Shown: positions 1 to 9,280, counted from the first letter of the stretch. The stretch: 64,000 bases of DNA from Alkalibacterium sp. AK22 (GCF_000585255.1 NZ_JANL01000015.1:62001-126000); one strand, 5' to 3'. Made by a program: numbers and translations. Notes: a model not told the origin generated them from the sequence alone.

Positions 1-373
1 GGAAGATATTCCAAGTGTCTAGCTCAGTTTCTCCCGGGTTTAACCCGGGAGGGACACCATATATCGTAAAGTGTTTTTTTATTACCGTTTCATCCTATAC
101 ATAGTAGCTAGATAAAAAATCCTGTCTTATGCGCTGATTGTCTGGTCAGGTCCTGAATCAACGGCTATACGAAGGGTGGTCTGTTTAGGCCAGCTCAGCT
201 GAATAATTTGAGGAAGCCAGGATCTTGCAGGGGACCTTGATGTAAAGGGATACAGCCGTCATTTTTTGTTGTACTGTCAGTCAGTTTTTGGTAACCTTGT
301 AATGTTGAGTTACTGTCTTGACACCTGTAAAATGCTTAAAAAATAAGAGAAACAATAAAGTAGAGGGTAAATC
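1..373. other. intergenic region upstream of ecfA1
   Basis: No convincing gene. A perfect inverted repeat (CTCCCGGGTT / AACCCGGGAG, about 31-51) forms a strong hairpin but has no immediate T-tract, so it may be the end of an upstream terminator or a processing site. A TTGACA hexamer at 318-323, 17 nt before a weak AAATAA, is the only promoter-like pair ahead of ecfA1. Confidence 0.4.
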
Positions 374-1213
374 ATGTCTGAAATTATCAAACTAAACAAT
401 ATCACATATCGATATGATGATGAAGACCAGCGTCCGGCACTGGAGGACGTTTCTTTTCAGATCACCAAAGGAGAATGGGTGGCCATCATCGGACCGAACG
501 GGTCAGGCAAATCAACTCTGGCTAAAACAATCAATGGCCTGATTGAGCCGGATAGCGGAGAAGTCAGTGTCGGTGGACTGGATCTGAACGAAGAGAATAT
601 CTGGTCGATCCGGCAAATGGTCGGCATGGTGTTCCAGAATCCGGACAACCAGTTTGTCGGGTCCACTGTCCAGGACGATGTGGCTTTTGGGCTGGAAAAT
701 CTGGGGATTCCCAGAGATGAGATGATCGAGCGGGTCAGAAGCGCACTGGATAAAGTCAATATGCTTGAATTTGCTGAACGTGAACCGGCCAGACTGTCAG
801 GCGGACAGAAACAGCGAGTGGCTATTGCCGGAATCGTCGCTTTGCGGCCGGATATCATGATTCTGGATGAAGCTACCAGTATGCTGGATCCCCAGGGCCG
901 GGAAGAGGTGCTGCGCACCGTTAAGGAAGTGAAAGAACAGGAAAACCTGTCTGTTTTGTCCATCACCCATGATATCGACGAAGCAGCCGCAGCCAACCGG
1001 GTCCTCGTCATGAGAGACGGTAAAATGATTCAGGAAGGAACGCCAGAGACCATTTTTTCGTATGGCGAAAAACTGATTGAAATGGGTCTGGACTTGCCTT
1101 TCCCGGAAAAACTAAAAGCATCACTGAAAAAGCAGGGCATGGATGTGCCGGCTGATTATCTGACTGAAGAAGGGATGGTGGACTGGTTATGGACATACGT
1201 TTCGAAGAAGTAG
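374..1213 (+). CDS. ecfA1: energy-coupling factor transporter ATPase EcfA1
   Basis: Cytoplasmic ATPase of the shared (group II) ECF vitamin transporter. It pairs with EcfA2 and drives EcfT plus interchangeable S-components encoded elsewhere. The 279-aa protein shows Walker A GPNGSGKST (residues 40-48), a Q-loop FQNPDNQFVG typical of EcfA, signature LSGGQKQR and Walker B IMILDEATSMLDP, then the usual C-terminal extension. The ATG follows a modest AGAGGG site. It overlaps ecfA2 by 25 nt, so the two are translated together. The ecfA1-ecfA2-ecfT order and downstream truA are standard in Lactobacillales. Confidence 0.96.
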   Translation: MSEIIKLNNITYRYDDEDQRPALEDVSFQITKGEWVAIIGPNGSGKSTLAKTINGLIEPDSGEVSVGGLDLNEENIWSIRQMVGMVFQNPDNQFVGSTVQDDVAFGLENLGIPRDEMIERVRSALDKVNMLEFAEREPARLSGGQKQRVAIAGIVALRPDIMILDEATSMLDPQGREEVLRTVKEVKEQENLSVLSITHDIDEAAAANRVLVMRDGKMIQEGTPETIFSYGEKLIEMGLDLPFPEKLKASLKKQGMDVPADYLTEEGMVDWLWTYVSKK

Positions 1214-2064
1214 GCTATACTTATCAGAAAGGAACGCCTTTCCAGAGCCGGGCCCTTCACGACATCGATTTGACAATCGAAGCTGGGTCATTTACAGCTC
1301 TGGTCGGCCATACCGGCAGCGGAAAGTCGACTGTTCTTCAGCATTTGAATGCTCTAAAAAAACCGACCAGTGGTCAGGTCACCATTGGAGATCGTGTAAT
1401 CACACACTTCTCCGAAGATAAAGGTTTGAAGACACTTAGAAAAAAAGTCGGGATTGTGTTCCAGTTTCCTGAAGCGCAGTTATTTGAAGAAACGGTTGCC
1501 AAGGATATCGCTTTTGGACCCAAGAATTTCGGGGTATCAGAAGAAGAGGGACTGGCCAAAGCCAAGGAGCTTCTGCCTCTGGTCGGACTGGATGAAAGCT
1601 TCATGGAACGCTCACCTTTTGACTTGTCTGGCGGACAAATGCGCCGGGTAGCTATCGCTGGTGTTTTGGCAATGGAGCCGGAAGTACTGGTTCTGGATGA
1701 GCCGACGGCAGGTCTGGATCCACAGGGACGCAAGGAAGTCATGGATATGTTTTATAATTTATATCAAGAGCAGGGACTGACTGTGGTCCTGGTAACGCAC
1801 CAGATGGATGATGTTGCCACCTACGCGAATCACATGATTGTGCTTGAAAAAGGGACGGTCATGAAGGAAGGTCATCCAAGAGAACTGTTCAAGGAAGCGG
1901 GCTGGCTGTCCAGCATGCAGCTGGGTGTACCATCAACGGTCCGCTTTGCTCATGAATTGGAAGAAAAGTTCCAATGGCATTTTGATCCTCTTCCGCTGAC
2001 AACCGATGAACTCGCGGAACAGATGCAAGTCAAGCTGTCAGCCGGAGAGGGGGATGCTCTATGA
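1189..2064 (+). CDS. ecfA2: energy-coupling factor transporter ATPase EcfA2
   Basis: Second ATPase of the ECF module, forming the EcfA1-EcfA2 heterodimer beneath EcfT. The 291-aa protein has Walker A GHTGSGKST, Q-loop FQFPEAQLFE, signature LSGGQMRR and Walker B VLVLDEPTAGLDP. The start lies inside the 3' end of ecfA1, and its stop overlaps the ecfT start, giving a tightly coupled three-gene operon. Length and motifs are normal for the family. Confidence 0.96.
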   Translation: MDIRFEEVGYTYQKGTPFQSRALHDIDLTIEAGSFTALVGHTGSGKSTVLQHLNALKKPTSGQVTIGDRVITHFSEDKGLKTLRKKVGIVFQFPEAQLFEETVAKDIAFGPKNFGVSEEEGLAKAKELLPLVGLDESFMERSPFDLSGGQMRRVAIAGVLAMEPEVLVLDEPTAGLDPQGRKEVMDMFYNLYQEQGLTVVLVTHQMDDVATYANHMIVLEKGTVMKEGHPRELFKEAGWLSSMQLGVPSTVRFAHELEEKFQWHFDPLPLTTDELAEQMQVKLSAGEGDAL

Positions 2065-2858
2065 TGGAAAAACTTATTTTCGGGCGCTATATCCCTGGAG
2101 ACTCTTTAATCCACCGATTGGATCCACGGGCTAAGTTGGTCGGAGCCATCTGGTTTATCATCATCATTTTTATGGCCAATAACTGGCTGACGTATCTGGT
2201 TTTGGCACTCTTTGTGCTGACAGCTATCAAGCTCTCTGAAATCAGTCCGAAATTCTTTATCAACGGAGTGAAGCCGCTAATCTGGCTGATTCTCTTTACG
2301 GTCATTTTACAGATCCTTTTCACCAGTGGACAGACAATCTGGTTCCGGCTAGGGCCGATTGTTATTTCCCAGGAGGGTATTTTGAATGGGGTATTCATCT
2401 TTATGCGGTTCGTCTTGATTATTTTCATGTCAACGATTCTTACACTGACGACCATGCCGCTGTCGCTGACAGATGCGATTGAGTACCTGCTGCGACCTTT
2501 GGATGCGGTCAAAGTGCCTGTGCATGAAATTGCCCTGATGTTATCCATTGCTCTGCGTTTTGTACCGACACTGATGGACGAAACTGAAAAAATCATGAAC
2601 GCTCAGCGTGCTCGTGGGATTGATTTTGGCGAAGGCAGCATCTATCAGCAAATGAAGGCAATCGTACCGCTGTTGATTCCCCTGTTTGTCAGCTCCTTTA
2701 ACCGGGCTGAAGAACTCGCTACCGCCATGGAAGCCAGAGGATACAAAGGCGGGGAAGGACGAACCAAGTACCGCCAGCTGAACTGGCATAATCGGGACAC
2801 GGCGGTTATGGTTGCTTTCGGCTTGCTATCTGTGGCATTGTTTGTCCTGAGAGTCTAG
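2061..2858 (+). CDS. ecfT: energy-coupling factor transporter transmembrane protein EcfT
   Basis: Membrane scaffold that joins the EcfA ATPases to vitamin-binding S-components. The 265-aa protein has several hydrophobic segments (for example about residues 28-60, 70-90 and 105-130). Near the C-terminus it carries two Ala-Arg-Gly motifs (QRARGID and MEARGYKG), the coupling-helix signatures that dock into the ATPases. ATG at 2061 or 2064 overlaps the ecfA2 stop. A strong terminator follows, so the operon ends here and truA has its own transcript. Confidence 0.95.
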   Translation: MMEKLIFGRYIPGDSLIHRLDPRAKLVGAIWFIIIIFMANNWLTYLVLALFVLTAIKLSEISPKFFINGVKPLIWLILFTVILQILFTSGQTIWFRLGPIVISQEGILNGVFIFMRFVLIIFMSTILTLTTMPLSLTDAIEYLLRPLDAVKVPVHEIALMLSIALRFVPTLMDETEKIMNAQRARGIDFGEGSIYQQMKAIVPLLIPLFVSSFNRAEELATAMEARGYKGGEGRTKYRQLNWHNRDTAVMVAFGLLSVALFVLRV

Positions 2859-2893
2859 CCTGTAGAACTGTAAATACGGTGAAGCATAAGCCG

Positions 2894-2928
2894 AAAGGAT
2901 AAGGACAGGATCCTTATCCTTTTTCTTT
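2894..2928 (+). terminator. intrinsic terminator of the ecfA1A2T operon
   Basis: Perfect 12-bp stem AAAGGATAAGGA / TCCTTATCCTTT with a 5-nt loop, followed by a T-rich tract, 36 nt after the ecfT stop. Confidence 0.9.
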
Positions 2929-3491
2929 TGACGTTCAGAAGGAAAGATACACGTCGATAGGACGTGTACGAGACAGTTTTGCAAGTGAGGTGTCTTAGTG
3001 GCTTGGACTATGAGCCGTTCCCAGCACAGCTCATAATCGTCCCAAAATAAGGCGCTGTCCGCTTTCTCTTTAGGTAAGCTTCGCGGTAGGCTGAGACAGA
3101 ATAAGGAACTGGCTGAATCAAAACAGACGCTTAATGGACAGGTGAAGTGTGAGCGGCTTTTGAGCAAGCTGAAAATAAGCTGTTTTCATAAACTGTAAAA
3201 GACGGCTGTCCTGGGTCTGCTGAATAAGAGGAACTCGGTCCAACTGGAACTGCACTAGAGGGTATATATGCCTATGATTCGTTAAAAAAGGCATGCTGAG
3301 CTTGTCTAGACTACTGGGCGAGCAAAGGAGAAAGGTGTTCAGCAAACCGGACAAGAGCGGCCGATTTGAGCGTTCTGTAGCTAGCTGTGTTTTGACAGAT
3401 TCCAATTTTTTAGTTGCGGCGGCTTATGGGAACAGTTTTATATTAAAAAAGGCAGATGAGACCAAAATAATCGAACAAAGGAGAGAAAGGT
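2929..3491. other. intergenic region ecfT-truA, no gene recognised
   Basis: About 560 nt with only short overlapping frames on both strands. None has a ribosome binding site or a recognisable protein. The truA ribosome binding site (AAAGGAGAGAAAGG) lies at its right end. The stretch may hold the truA promoter or decayed sequence; no repeat or RNA motif was found. Confidence 0.5.
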
Positions 3492-4268
3492 ATGACGACT
3501 TACCGGTATAAAGCAATCATAGCCTATGACGGGACAGATTTTGCCGGCTTTCAAGTTCAGCCGAAGCAGCGGACTGTTCAGGGAGAGGTTGAGCAAGCGC
3601 TCTATAAAATGGCCAAAAACCAAAAAATCAAAGTGCAGGGCGCTGGGCGGACGGATGCGGGCGTACATGCGCGGGGACAGGTTATTCATTTTGATCTCCC
3701 TTTTCATATCGATCCGACGGGGATACAGTTTGGCTTGAATACGCTGACGCAAGAAGATATTACGGTAACACATGTAGAGCAGGCGAATCCTGATTTTCAT
3801 TCTCGCTTCCAAGCAAAGGGGAAAATGTACCGGTACCGGGTGGACAACAGCTACTTTCCGGATCCTTTCCTCAGACGTTACACCTGCCACCACCGGTATC
3901 CGATGATAGAGGAACCTGTTAAAGAGGCGATGCAGCTGCTGATCGGGACGCATGACTTTACCAGTTTTTCCTCGGTGCATTCAGAGACTCAAAGCAAAGT
4001 CCGGACAATCTATCATGCCGGTGTCGAGCAGGTGGAGGGGACGAATGAGTGGATTTTCACCTTTGTAGGCAACGGCTTTTTGTACAACATGGTTCGTATC
4101 CTCATGGGGACGCTGCTGGAAGTGGCTGACGGCCGACGCCAGCCCTCTGAAATTCCCTATATAATCGAGGCAAAAAACCGGGAAGCAGCCGGGAAAACCC
4201 TGGCGCCGGAAGGTCTGACCATGGAGACCGTTTATTATGACGAACAGGATATCCCAGGTTTCAAGTAA
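3492..4268 (+). CDS. truA: tRNA pseudouridine(38-40) synthase TruA
   Basis: Converts uridines 38-40 of the tRNA anticodon arm to pseudouridine. The 258-aa protein carries the family core GAGRTDAGVHARGQ with the catalytic aspartate at residue 55, plus the later VGNGFLYNMVRILMGTL helix. The ATG follows a strong AAAGG site. It is monocistronic, with a terminator just behind. In many relatives truA lies directly between ecfT and rplM; here an 8.3-kb block separates it from rplM. Confidence 0.96.
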   Translation: MTTYRYKAIIAYDGTDFAGFQVQPKQRTVQGEVEQALYKMAKNQKIKVQGAGRTDAGVHARGQVIHFDLPFHIDPTGIQFGLNTLTQEDITVTHVEQANPDFHSRFQAKGKMYRYRVDNSYFPDPFLRRYTCHHRYPMIEEPVKEAMQLLIGTHDFTSFSSVHSETQSKVRTIYHAGVEQVEGTNEWIFTFVGNGFLYNMVRILMGTLLEVADGRRQPSEIPYIIEAKNREAAGKTLAPEGLTMETVYYDEQDIPGFK

Positions 4269-4314
4269 AACGGGAAGGATGGGCATGCCCGTCCGATCAC
4301 TTTCGATCAAGTAC

Positions 4315-4350
4315 GCTCCTTCCAAGCCTAGCAGGGGAGGAGCTTTTTTT
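4315..4350 (+). terminator. intrinsic terminator of truA
   Basis: GCTCCTTCC pairs with GGGGAGGAGC across a 10-nt loop and is followed by seven T residues. Confidence 0.85.
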
Positions 4351-4706
4351 GCAGTCGGCTGTCACTCAGGCATGAACACTTTTACGCATCTAAATCACCT
4401 AGACTGAATGGGACTCAGCTAAAAAATAATCCAGCTCAATAGGATGAATGAGACAGAAATCATTGCCTTATTTATCCTTTTTTTTGTGTAAAATAGACTT
4501 ATCAGGTGCGTTTTTCATTTTAAAACATACGGTACGTATTTTGTATTTTCGTTAAAATAAAAAGAGACGACTGTCATTAGGTAAGGCAGGCCCAGGAAGG
4601 TTCAGGCGGTCTGACATGCAGCAGTGCAGCTTCTAATTCAACAGCTGAGTCGTTTCAAATGTTCCTAGTATGAAGTAAAGACAAATATAATAAAGGATGG
4701 ATAAAA
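4351..4706. other. intergenic region truA-AAC(3) gene
   Basis: No gene seen. The stretch is AT-rich around 4470-4560 and ends in the AAAGGATGG ribosome binding site of the downstream gene. No promoter pair stands out. Confidence 0.4.
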
Positions 4707-5525
4707 ATGAGAGAGCAACTGATTAAAGAAACGCCCTATCCGAATACAAGGGCGTCATTGTCCCAGGAGCTGAAGCAGGCAGGGGTAGAGAAGGATCAGG
4801 TGCTGCTAGTCCATACCTCCCTGTCTAAAGTTGGCTGGGTCAATGGGGGTGCAACAGCTTTTGTGGACGCTTTGATGTCAGTGATTGACCCGGCTGCCGG
4901 CACGTTGGTGATGCCGACTCAAAGCGGGGACTGGAGCGAGCCGTCCAACTGGCAGCATCCACCTGTGCCACAGAGCTGGTGGGAGACGATTCGGGAGACG
5001 ATGCCGGCTTTTGACCCTCGAAAAACACCCTGCCCCTATATGGGGGTAGTTGCGGATCTTTTCCGGACCTATCCAATGGTTTTGAGAAGCAATCATCCGG
5101 CGGTATCTTTTGCTGCTTGGGGAGCTCAAGCCGGGCTTATAGTTGAAAGGCATGATCTGGATTTCGGCCTGGGGGAAGGATCTCCATTGAAGACACTGTA
5201 TGATTTGGATGCCAGGATCCTGGCTGTCGGGACAGACTATGACACCTCAACAGCCATGCACCTGGGTGAATACCGAGCACCACATGCGCCAGTGAAAACA
5301 GAAGGGGCACCGATATTACTAGATAAACAGCGGGTATGGCAGACGTATCAGGATGTCGACCTGGATGAGGATCAGTTTCCGGCTGTCGGAAGAAAGCTTG
5401 AGGCGGCGGGGCTCGTCCAGCCCAGTAAAATCGGCAATGCGGCCGTTAAACTGTATTCTTTAAGAGATGCCGCCGATTTTTCTGAACGCCATTTCACGGA
5501 CCTTAGGAACATAAAACACGCCTGA
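4707..5525 (+). CDS. AAC(3)-family aminoglycoside N-acetyltransferase-like protein
   Basis: Belongs to the antibiotic acetyltransferase AAC(3)/YokD fold, which transfers acetyl from acetyl-CoA, classically to the 3-amino group of aminoglycosides. The 272-aa length fits. Visible family blocks are HTSLSKVGWVNGG near residue 36, VMPTQSGDWS, RSNHPAVSFAAWG (the conserved HP block) and LGEGSPLKTLYDL. ATG follows AAAGGATGG. The gene stands alone between truA and the thiamine operon. Chromosomal members are often not resistance enzymes, so the substrate is unknown. Confidence 0.85.
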   Translation: MREQLIKETPYPNTRASLSQELKQAGVEKDQVLLVHTSLSKVGWVNGGATAFVDALMSVIDPAAGTLVMPTQSGDWSEPSNWQHPPVPQSWWETIRETMPAFDPRKTPCPYMGVVADLFRTYPMVLRSNHPAVSFAAWGAQAGLIVERHDLDFGLGEGSPLKTLYDLDARILAVGTDYDTSTAMHLGEYRAPHAPVKTEGAPILLDKQRVWQTYQDVDLDEDQFPAVGRKLEAAGLVQPSKIGNAAVKLYSLRDAADFSERHFTDLRNIKHA

Positions 5526-5675
5526 AGAGATCTCAGTCATGCACTCGCCTAATTAAGCGAGCCCCTGTCCATTCTAGCTCAAGCCGGTTGGAATGGATGC
5601 AGAAGGTCAGAACAAATCCCGGGGCATTCCTTTTCTCCTTGTTAGGCCGAGTCAGCCAAGGAGTTGAAAACGCTC

Positions 5676-5704
5676 TTGTAATTAGTGAGTTAAATTGGTA
5701 TAGT
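5676..5704 (+). promoter_or_regulatory. sigma-A promoter of the TPP riboswitch and ykoFEDC
   Basis: TTGTAA, a 17-nt spacer, then TATAGT, placed about 25 nt before the TPP aptamer. The spacing and order match a riboswitch leader promoter. Confidence 0.7.
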
Positions 5705-5728
5705 CACTAGGTAAACAAAAAAATTAAA

Positions 5729-5826
5729 TACGGAAGATCCTGGGAGCCTTGTTTTGGAGGCTGAGAGTGATGTATATCAGACCAGTAACCTGATCAGCGT
5801 AATGGCTGCGTAGGAAGTATCTTATA
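5729..5826 (+). ncRNA. TPP riboswitch (THI element)
   Basis: The conserved thiamine pyrophosphate aptamer is visible: TGGGAGCC, GGCTGAGAGTGA, AACCTGATCAGCGTAATG and GCGTAGGAAG. P1 can form between AAGATCCT and AGGAAGTATCTT. It lies directly upstream of a four-gene thiamine/HMP uptake operon, the expected regulon. The expression platform is unresolved: AGGAAG at the aptamer end can also pair with CTTTCCT before a T-run (about 5815-5856), and the ykoF ribosome binding site lies just beyond. Confidence 0.93.
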
Positions 5827-5875
5827 TATTATGGCTCTTTCCTATGGATTTTTTTCGTTTGGAGGAGTTTTTTTC

Positions 5876-6502
5876 ATGTCAAAAAGCTATGTCAACTACG
5901 GAAGCTGTGCAGCTGGAAAGCCCGGTTCCACGATGGAAATCACCGGCGCACGCTTTAATTTATCCCCAATGAGCGATGACTTCAAGGCGATTATTCTTGG
6001 AGCCATCAAGCAGGTCGACCTGTCTAAGGTTTGGTCGGAAACGGACCATATCTCCACAGTCTATCGTGGCAAGGAAGAAGCCGTCTTTGATGCCCTGAAA
6101 GCGGCCTATGTCTATGCCTACAAGGAAGGCGTCCACATGTCTCTGGAAGCGACGATCTCCAAAGGCTGTCCGGGAGATTCAGACAGCGACTACACACTGG
6201 AGCTGGATAATCCTAAAGTAAATCAGGAAGACACTCAGTCCATCGACTTCCCAGTCATCGGCAAATTTGCCCTTTACCCGATGGGATCCGATGATTATAT
6301 GGCGACGATCGCTGAAGTCGTCAACGAAGGTATCGACAGAGGAGTCGTCACCGGTTCCGGCCACTACGGCACCAATCTGGGCGGCAGCGTGCAGGACGTC
6401 TTTGCTTATCTAGAATATGTCTCAAAAACAGTCGGAAGCAAAGTTAGCCACTATGTCAGTCAGATCACACTGTTGTGCAACGTGCCGAAGGGAGACATCT
6501 GA
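5876..6502 (+). CDS. ykoF: YkoF family thiamine/hydroxymethylpyrimidine-binding protein
   Basis: Cytoplasmic protein of the YkoF fold (two tandem ferredoxin-like domains) that binds thiamine or its HMP moiety and accompanies the YkoEDC ECF transporter. The 208-aa product has two related halves: GARFNLSPMSDDF near residue 23 and a similar block around FALYPMGSDDYM near residue 134. The start at 5876 is chosen because GGAGGAG lies 9 nt upstream; an earlier in-frame ATG has no site. First gene of the TPP-controlled operon; its stop overlaps the ykoE start (TGATG). Confidence 0.9.
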   Translation: MSKSYVNYGSCAAGKPGSTMEITGARFNLSPMSDDFKAIILGAIKQVDLSKVWSETDHISTVYRGKEEAVFDALKAAYVYAYKEGVHMSLEATISKGCPGDSDSDYTLELDNPKVNQEDTQSIDFPVIGKFALYPMGSDDYMATIAEVVNEGIDRGVVTGSGHYGTNLGGSVQDVFAYLEYVSKTVGSKVSHYVSQITLLCNVPKGDI

Positions 6503-7089
6503 TGAACAGAAAGCCTTTGAGTTTGCGTGACTATCTGCTGATGTCTTTGATTGCGGTAGTATTCGGAATCGTCTTTTTGACGGCAGTATATGCCGGCACT
6601 GCCCTCACCGCTGCTTTGACACCGCTTGGCCTTGGGGTGCTCGGCTATGAGCCGTTTTACGGTATCTGGTATTCAGCGGCTCTCGTCACCACCTATATGA
6701 TCAGAAAGCCGGTCGTCGGCATCGTCACCGAAGTGGCTACCGCCCTCGTCCAGATCCTTCTAGGCAATATGTTCGGGGCCATCGTTTTAATCTCCGCCTT
6801 TATCCAGGGTGTCGGGGTCGAACTGGCCTTTGCTGCTACCAAGTACGAACAGTACACGTATAAAGTCTCGATGCTGGCTGCTGTCATAACGACAGTGCTG
6901 TCCTTTATCTGGACCGGTTTCAGAAGCAACTACCTGGCTATGGACTGGCGTATCGTCCTGGCAATCTTTGTGATCCGTCTGCTGAGCGCCTTGTTCTTTA
7001 CCGGCTTTGTAGCCAAATGGCTGTGCGACAAGCTGGATGAAGCCGGCGTCCTGAATCACAATCTGAAAGCCAGTGATGCCGTTGAATAA
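6502..7089 (+). CDS. ykoE: thiamine/HMP ECF transporter substrate-binding component YkoE
   Basis: S-component that recognises thiamine or hydroxymethylpyrimidine in the membrane. The 195-aa polypeptide is almost wholly hydrophobic, with five or six membrane segments. Its sequence around GILGYEPFYGIWYSAAL-like and FIQGVGVELAFAATKYE matches the YkoE family. It overlaps ykoF by one base and ykoD by 14 nt. Unlike S-components of the shared ecfA1A2T module at 374-2858, it has dedicated energising partners next door. Confidence 0.9.
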   Translation: MNRKPLSLRDYLLMSLIAVVFGIVFLTAVYAGTALTAALTPLGLGVLGYEPFYGIWYSAALVTTYMIRKPVVGIVTEVATALVQILLGNMFGAIVLISAFIQGVGVELAFAATKYEQYTYKVSMLAAVITTVLSFIWTGFRSNYLAMDWRIVLAIFVIRLLSALFFTGFVAKWLCDKLDEAGVLNHNLKASDAVE

Positions 7090-8548
7090 GCCCATTTTAT
7101 CGATAGACAAGCTGACTTTTGAGATCGACGGCAAACGGCTGATCGACGAGGTCAGCTTGGATATCCGAGCCGGTGAGACCGTTCTTCTCTGCGGCAGAAG
7201 CGGAAGCGGGAAGAGTACGCTTGCGAATCTAATCAACGGCTATTATCCCGAATACGGCGGGAAGCAGACCGTGACCCGCCTTACGGTTAATGGGCAGGAT
7301 ATCAGCCGGCAATCGGTAGTGGAGCGTTCAGACAAGGTCCAGACGATTTTCCAGAATGCTCGGCTGTCTTTCTCCATGCGTAATTTGAGAGAAGAGATGG
7401 TGTTTTGCCTGGAAAACAGCCGAACGCCCGTCTCAGAAATCGACCGGACCGTAAAGCATAAAGCAGAGGCATTTAATTTGACAGAGCTGCTGGACCGTTC
7501 TTTTGATGATTTGTCGGGAGGGGAGCTGCAGAAAGCCGCCTTTGTCTGCGCCTCGCTGACGGATGTACCCCTCTTTATCATGGACGAGCCCTTCGCCAAT
7601 ATGGATGAAGACACGATCGAGACCTACACGGACTATATGAACGAGCTGACTGCGAGCGGAAAAGCGGTCCTTATTATCGACCATCACGTTAAAAGGTGGA
7701 CGGATGTGGACCGTTGGCTTCTGATGGACGCCCAGCAGCAGCTCCAGGATCTGTCTGAACTGCCAGACACAAAAGATCGAATCGATCGTCTAATTGCTGA
7801 GGGTATCTGGCCTGAGGAGCTAAAAGCCAAACAACAGATGCTCCAGTCAGCTGAGACGGTTCTGGAACTAAACGGGGTTTCAGTCTTCTATAAAAAAACA
7901 AGACGCCGCTCTTTGTTTAAAAAAGAAACCACCGTTCATACCGTGATCGAAGACGCTAGTTTTGAACTGGAGAAAGGGGCGCTAGCGGCTCTGGTCGGTC
8001 CCAGTGGGGTGGGCAAATCCTCGCTGTTCAAGGCGATTTTGAAAGCCACGCCCTACAAGGGTGAGATCCGGCTGCAGGAGGAGAACACGCAGAAACTGAA
8101 GCCAACAGATCTTTACCGTCAAGTCGGCCTGGTGTTCCAGGATCCGTCCCTGCAGTTTGTCAAAACGACATTACTGGATGAAATGGAAATCAGCCTGCGT
8201 GCTTGGGAGACGGTGGAAGAAAGCCAGATTGAACCAGAAGCCAAAGCCTTGCTTGAAACACACGGCTTTCACAACAAAGAAAAGCAGTCCCCCTGGCTGA
8301 TCAGTCAGGGTCAGCAGCGCCGGCTGGCGGTGATCTGTATGACAGTTGGCAAGCAGCGGCTCCTGCTGGTCGATGAGCCAACGTACGGTCAGGATGCTTC
8401 GAATGCCCGGCTGATTATGGACACGCTCAGCGAGCTGTGCCGGGACGGGATGACCTGCCTGTTTACCAGTCATGATCGCCAGCTCGTCGATGCTTATGCT
8501 GACCGGATATTTGAAATCAGAGAAAAGAAGGTGTTTAAGCAGAGATGA
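7076..8548 (+). CDS. ykoD: thiamine/HMP ECF transporter double ATPase YkoD
   Basis: Fused double ABC ATPase (about 490 aa) that powers the YkoE/YkoC transporter. The N-terminal domain has Walker A GRSGSGKST, signature LSGGELQKA and Walker B LFIMDEPFANMD. The C-terminal domain has Walker A GPSGVGKSS, a degenerate signature ISQGQQRRL and Walker B LLLVDEPTYGQD. The asymmetric signature suggests one weakened ATP site, as in many heterodimeric ABC motors. ATG at 7076 is preferred over a GTG one codon earlier. Confidence 0.92.
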   Translation: MPLNKPILSIDKLTFEIDGKRLIDEVSLDIRAGETVLLCGRSGSGKSTLANLINGYYPEYGGKQTVTRLTVNGQDISRQSVVERSDKVQTIFQNARLSFSMRNLREEMVFCLENSRTPVSEIDRTVKHKAEAFNLTELLDRSFDDLSGGELQKAAFVCASLTDVPLFIMDEPFANMDEDTIETYTDYMNELTASGKAVLIIDHHVKRWTDVDRWLLMDAQQQLQDLSELPDTKDRIDRLIAEGIWPEELKAKQQMLQSAETVLELNGVSVFYKKTRRRSLFKKETTVHTVIEDASFELEKGALAALVGPSGVGKSSLFKAILKATPYKGEIRLQEENTQKLKPTDLYRQVGLVFQDPSLQFVKTTLLDEMEISLRAWETVEESQIEPEAKALLETHGFHNKEKQSPWLISQGQQRRLAVICMTVGKQRLLLVDEPTYGQDASNARLIMDTLSELCRDGMTCLFTSHDRQLVDAYADRIFEIREKKVFKQR

Positions 8549-9255
8549 TCGATACAATCAATCCAACCGCTAAAACGGTAGGCATCCTGCTGGGCAGTAT
8601 TGCCCTGGGTCTTACCTTTGACTGGCGGGTCAATCTGGCTGTTTCCTTACTGGGCCTCCTTTTCCTGATAACTTCCAGTCGGACCGAGCCAGCTCGGCTG
8701 CTGAAAGTGGCTTTGCCGCTGGCAGTTATTTCTCTCAGCTATTTCTTCACCGGCTGGCTCTTCAGTTCAGAAGGAGCCCAGTTTGCAACGTCTGCAGGAG
8801 ACCTGACCTTGCCGACAGGCCGGGATTTGGTTAATGGCCTGAATCTAAGCTCGCGTATTTTTGCTTTTGCGATGCTTGGGATCAGTTACGGGATGACGAC
8901 CGATTCCGGCGAGCTGATCGCCAGTCTGATCCAGCAGGCTCGTATGCCGATGAAAATGGGCTACGCAATTTTGACGGCTGTGAATCTCACAGCCCTGATT
9001 AAGACCGAGCATGAGCAGTCCAGACTTGCTTTGCAAGTCAGAAACATACCGGTTAAACCGTTGGACAGCAAGCCGCTCTTTACGATGATGATCCGGATGG
9101 TCCGCTGGTCCGAGCGGCTGTCTTTGGCCATGGAGTCCAAAGGTTTCAGTGAAAACCGCGTAATGCAGCTGCAGATGCAAGTCAGAACAAAAGATGTCCT
9201 CTTTGCCGGCGGACTGCCGGCATTCATTATGGTACTTGGGTTCGTATTGATTTAA
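8545..9255 (+). CDS. ykoC: thiamine/HMP ECF transporter T-component YkoC
   Basis: Transmembrane coupling protein of the YkoEDC transporter. The 236-aa product has an N-terminal helix set and the T-component coupling motifs in relaxed form (QVRNIPVKPL and MESKGFSENR in place of canonical ARG). ATGA overlap with ykoD indicates coupled translation. No terminator follows directly; the 51-bp repeat array begins 30 nt after the stop, and the next terminator lies beyond it. Confidence 0.9.
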   Translation: MIDTINPTAKTVGILLGSIALGLTFDWRVNLAVSLLGLLFLITSSRTEPARLLKVALPLAVISLSYFFTGWLFSSEGAQFATSAGDLTLPTGRDLVNGLNLSSRIFAFAMLGISYGMTTDSGELIASLIQQARMPMKMGYAILTAVNLTALIKTEHEQSRLALQVRNIPVKPLDSKPLFTMMIRMVRWSERLSLAMESKGFSENRVMQLQMQVRTKDVLFAGGLPAFIMVLGFVLI

Positions 9256-9280
9256 GGGCCCTAATGAGCTAGCTATATAC

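Noticed and set aside
2826..3167. Minus-strand open frame of 113 codons behind ecfT
   Set aside because: It runs back through the ecfT terminator and ecfT 3' end, has no ribosome binding site and an implausible Ser/Leu/Cys-rich composition.
3438..3980. Minus-strand open frame of 180 codons over truA
   Set aside because: Antisense shadow of truA; no ribosome binding site or recognisable motif.
4707..5525. Acquired aminoglycoside resistance gene
   Set aside because: The fold is AAC(3), but no mobile-element context surrounds it and chromosomal members often lack resistance activity, so only family membership is claimed.
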